Source: Candidatus Woesearchaeota archaeon (GTDB lineage Archaea; Nanobdellota; Nanobdellia; Woesearchaeales; WJIZ01). From it: a stretch of DNA of 13,891 nucleotides. Location: NCBI GenBank assembly GCA_018303575.1, contig JAGVXW010000019.1, forward strand, positions 1 through 13,891, in the 5' to 3' direction. Made by a program: the position numbers and the translations under genes. Within the stretch, counting starts at the first letter, position 1; each line of letters starts with the position of its first letter. The notes beneath the pieces are model-generated. The model had not been told where the DNA came from. It saw only the letters and a list, made by a program, of their open reading frames with translations, and ran no database searches. This document shows positions 12,449 to 13,891 of the stretch, piece after piece.

Positions 12449-13111
12449 ATGCCGGACCCAAAAAACATGGGCTATTTCGACAGGTTTTCAAAGCCGCCGT
12501 ATGAAGGCAAGACCCAGCTTCAGAAATTCTGGCATTTCCTCTGGAAGGAGGACAGCGTCGAGAGCTGGATCCTCAACCTCCTGCTGGCCTTCGTCGTCAT
12601 CAAGTACATGCTCTATCCAGTCCTAGGCCTTATCTTGGGCACTTCCTACCCGATTGTCGCGGTCGTCTCCGGAAGCATGCACCATCCTGCCAGCTTTGAC
12701 GAATACTGGCAGAACACCGGCACCTATTATGAGAATATTGGCATCACGAAGGAGGAATTCAGAGAGTTTCCCCTTCACAACGGCTTCAACAAGGGGGATC
12801 TCATCATCCTCAGAGGAACGGATGCGGCAAAGCTGGATGTCGGCGATGTCCTTGTCTACCAGGCAGGCAGGCCGGATCCTATCATCCACCGCGTCATCGA
12901 GAAGAAGGACGGCATCTTCGTCACGAAAGGAGACAATTATCTCACTAACCCCCACCCCATCCAGGACAGCACCATGGACGAATACAACATCAGGCCGGAG
13001 CAGATCAGGGGAAAAGCTTTTATAAGGGTCCCTGTGCTGGGCTACGTGAAGATCATCGCCGTCAAGGCGGTGTGCCTGTTCGGGGAGTACAGGTTTTGCA
13101 TTGTGGAGTAG
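12449..13111 (+). CDS. Signal peptidase I, archaeal/ER (SEC11) type
   Basis: This membrane protease removes signal peptides from secreted proteins. The 220-residue protein has an amphipathic or basic N-terminus and a TM segment (about 40-64). The catalytic Ser follows in VVSGSM (S76). A KGDLIILRG strand comes next (115-123), then DVLVYQAGRPDPIIHRVIEK with the catalytic His (H147) in place of the bacterial Lys, and FVTKGDNYLTNPHP with the Asp (D162). Ser-His-Asp is the archaeal/eukaryotic ER type. Between SGSM and KGD about 38 residues (HHPASFDEYW to HNGFN) replace the usual short loop, an insertion near the active site. The start could be ATG 12449 or the next ATG at 12467; the promoter is unclear because the upstream region is an inverted repeat. 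Confidence 0.92.
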   Translation: MPDPKNMGYFDRFSKPPYEGKTQLQKFWHFLWKEDSVESWILNLLLAFVVIKYMLYPVLGLILGTSYPIVAVVSGSMHHPASFDEYWQNTGTYYENIGITKEEFREFPLHNGFNKGDLIILRGTDAAKLDVGDVLVYQAGRPDPIIHRVIEKKDGIFVTKGDNYLTNPHPIQDSTMDEYNIRPEQIRGKAFIRVPVLGYVKIIAVKAVCLFGEYRFCIVE

Positions 13112-13115
13112 TCAG

Positions 13116-13146
13116 GGTTCGAACAGGTGAGAACCTAGGAACGGAG
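13116..13146 (+). promoter_or_regulatory. Small hairpin and Shine-Dalgarno sequence before the TFS gene
   Basis: GGTTC (13116-13120) can pair with GAACC (13131-13135). GGAG at 13143-13146 then lies five bases before the ATG at 13152 and selects it over an in-frame GTG at 13146. No TATA box is at the expected spacing, so the TFS gene is likely read through from the signal peptidase gene. Confidence 0.5.
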
Positions 13147-13151
13147 TGACC

Positions 13152-13469
13152 ATGTTTTGCCCAAAATGCGGAAGCATCCTCTTGCCGAAGAGGGAAGGAG
13201 CAAGGAAACTGCTCGCGTGCAGCTGCGGCTATAAGACCAAGGACGTTTCCCAGGCTATCGTGAAGGAAGAGAAAATAGAGAAGCGCAAGGAGATTGAGGT
13301 GGTGGACAAGTCTGAAGTGGAAACGTTGCCCCTCACAGAGGCCGAGTGCCCGCAGTGCGGCAACAAGAAGGCGTACTTCTGGCTGGTGCAGACAAGGGCG
13401 AGCGATGAGCCGGAAACGAAGTTCCTCCGTTGCCAGAAGTGCGAGCATACGTGGAGAGATTACAGCTAG
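13152..13469 (+). CDS. tfs: Transcription factor S (TFS, TFIIS/RPB9-like)
   Basis: TFS rescues backtracked RNA polymerase by stimulating transcript cleavage in the active site. The 105-residue protein has an N-terminal zinc ribbon (MFCPKCGSILL, then ACSCGY: C3, C6, C23, C25) and a charged linker (EEKIEKRKEIEVVD). A C-terminal TFIIS-type ribbon ends it: ECPQCGNKKAYFWLVQTRAS, DEPETKFLRCQKCEHTWRDY, with C66, C69, C94 and C97. The acidic pair D85-E86 that reaches the polymerase active site is present, so this should be a cleavage-competent TFS and not an inhibitory paralogue. The length and both ribbons are typical. It lies 40 bases after the signal peptidase gene on the same strand and probably in the same transcript. 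Confidence 0.95.
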   Translation: MFCPKCGSILLPKREGARKLLACSCGYKTKDVSQAIVKEEKIEKRKEIEVVDKSEVETLPLTEAECPQCGNKKAYFWLVQTRASDEPETKFLRCQKCEHTWRDYS

Positions 13470-13540
13470 ATGTGTCAAAAACCACAAATTAATCTGTTCG
13501 TGCTTCTGCAAGCCGTTTGGGGAGTATGTGATTTTTGATC

Positions 13541-13837
13541 ATGCTCAGAAACCCGTATGCTTGCACCAAGCTAAAGCAAACAGAGTGCATACCTGGATTT
13601 CTGACATTCACTTCTTCATTTTACGTTATCGTAAAAACCCGGTCGTCGAAGACGGAAATCATCGGTTTTGATGCGACCCAGAATGCTTACAGGATGAACG
13701 TCCACGCCCCCCCAGAAGAAGGGAAGGCGAACAGGGAGATCATCAGGTTCTTCAAGAAGGAGCATAAGCTGGATGTGGAAATCGTCTCCGGATTCACTTC
13801 AAGAAGGAAATTGTTGAAAATCCTAAGCAAAGCGTGA
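13541..13837 (+). CDS. DUF167 (YggU) family protein with an N-terminal extension
   Basis: DUF167 proteins are small alpha/beta proteins of unknown function found in all domains of life. The core from residue 27 is typical: FYVIVKTRSSKTEIIGF (27-43), YRMNVHAPPEEGKANREI (50-67) with the hallmark GKAN, then KKEHKLDVEIVSGFTSRRK and LKIL. About 26 residues before the core (MLRNPYACTKLKQTE and GFLTFTSS) are unlike the family, which usually starts just before the first strand. The ATG at 13541 is the only ATG before the core in this frame. It has an SD-like GTGAT (13528-13532) eight bases upstream; a TTG two codons earlier is also possible. A perfect 7-bp inverted repeat (13619-13636) lies inside the first core strand. 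The gap 13470-13540 after TFS holds no gene I can support. Confidence 0.8.
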   Translation: MLRNPYACTKLKQTECIPGFLTFTSSFYVIVKTRSSKTEIIGFDATQNAYRMNVHAPPEEGKANREIIRFFKKEHKLDVEIVSGFTSRRKLLKILSKA

Positions 13838-13872
13838 CATCAAGAGGATGGCGCCGACGGCCATGCAAAACC

Positions 13873-13880
13873 TTTATAAA
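13873..13880 (+). promoter_or_regulatory. TATA box for a gene beyond the right edge
   Basis: TTTATAAA preceded by GCAAAACC has the look of a strong archaeal promoter. By the spacing seen elsewhere in the window, a start codon is expected about 26 bases further on, just outside the window. Confidence 0.55.
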
Positions 13881-13891
13881 CCTCGCTTCCG

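Noticed and set aside
1..13891. CRISPR arrays, insertion sequences, integrase attachment sites, rRNA
   Set aside because: No regularly spaced direct repeats, transposase or integrase reading frames, or rRNA-like conserved blocks were seen on either strand.

Overview
The window reads as a piece of an archaeal chromosome. The evidence is the gene content: the archaeal zinc ribbon/EF-1beta pair, archaeal-type riboflavin synthase and CTP-dependent riboflavin kinase, TFS, an Nmd3-like protein, a SEC11-type signal peptidase and an HTH_10 (Bat-type) regulator. The promoters agree: most transcription units have an A/T-rich TATA element centred about 25-28 bases upstream of the start codon, the geometry of archaeal leaderless mRNAs. 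The small, tightly packed genes and streamlined domain versions would fit a DPANN-like or other little-studied lineage, but I cannot place it from sequence reading alone.

Layout. (a) 1-451, minus strand: a zinc-ribbon protein followed by EF-1beta, which runs off the left edge. (b) 449-1446, minus: RNA 3'-phosphate cyclase (rtcA), broken by an internal deletion with a frameshift. (c) 1447-1678: intergenic, with two perfect inverted repeats in series. (d) 1679-2413, plus: a membrane-anchored winged-helix regulator with a signal peptide. (e) 2451-4843, plus: urocanate hydratase and a PPC/DUF296 protein two bases apart. (f) 4914-5810, plus: an AlaE-like membrane protein with an extra C-terminal half, ending exactly where a convergent Bat-type HTH regulator (5811-6488, minus) ends. 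(g) 6553-7295, minus: a small winged-helix regulator coupled by TAATG to a DUF1398 protein. (h) 7319-8795, minus: a ribK-ribC-ribH operon with 4-base overlaps. RibK carries an N-terminal HTH and so probably regulates its own operon. (i) 8850-11807, minus: a 985-residue single-chain Type IIG restriction-modification enzyme. (j) 11865-12332, minus: an Nmd3-like protein without the N-terminal zinc module. (k) 12449-13837, plus: signal peptidase I, TFS and a DUF167 protein. A TATA box for the next gene lies at the right edge.

Function. This is mostly housekeeping (translation, transcription, flavin synthesis, secretion) with accessory insertions: the restriction-modification enzyme, the orphan urocanate hydratase/PPC pair and the AlaE-like protein. 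The points most worth checking are the rtcA deletion, the concerted loss of one zinc site in the 57-residue zinc ribbon, the paired inverted repeats upstream of rtcA and of the signal peptidase gene, the urocanase/PPC pairing, the wHTH-DUF1398 pair, and the direct repeat over the ribK promoter. I found no complete tRNA, rRNA, CRISPR array or transposase. No gene-free stretch is longer than 300 bases.
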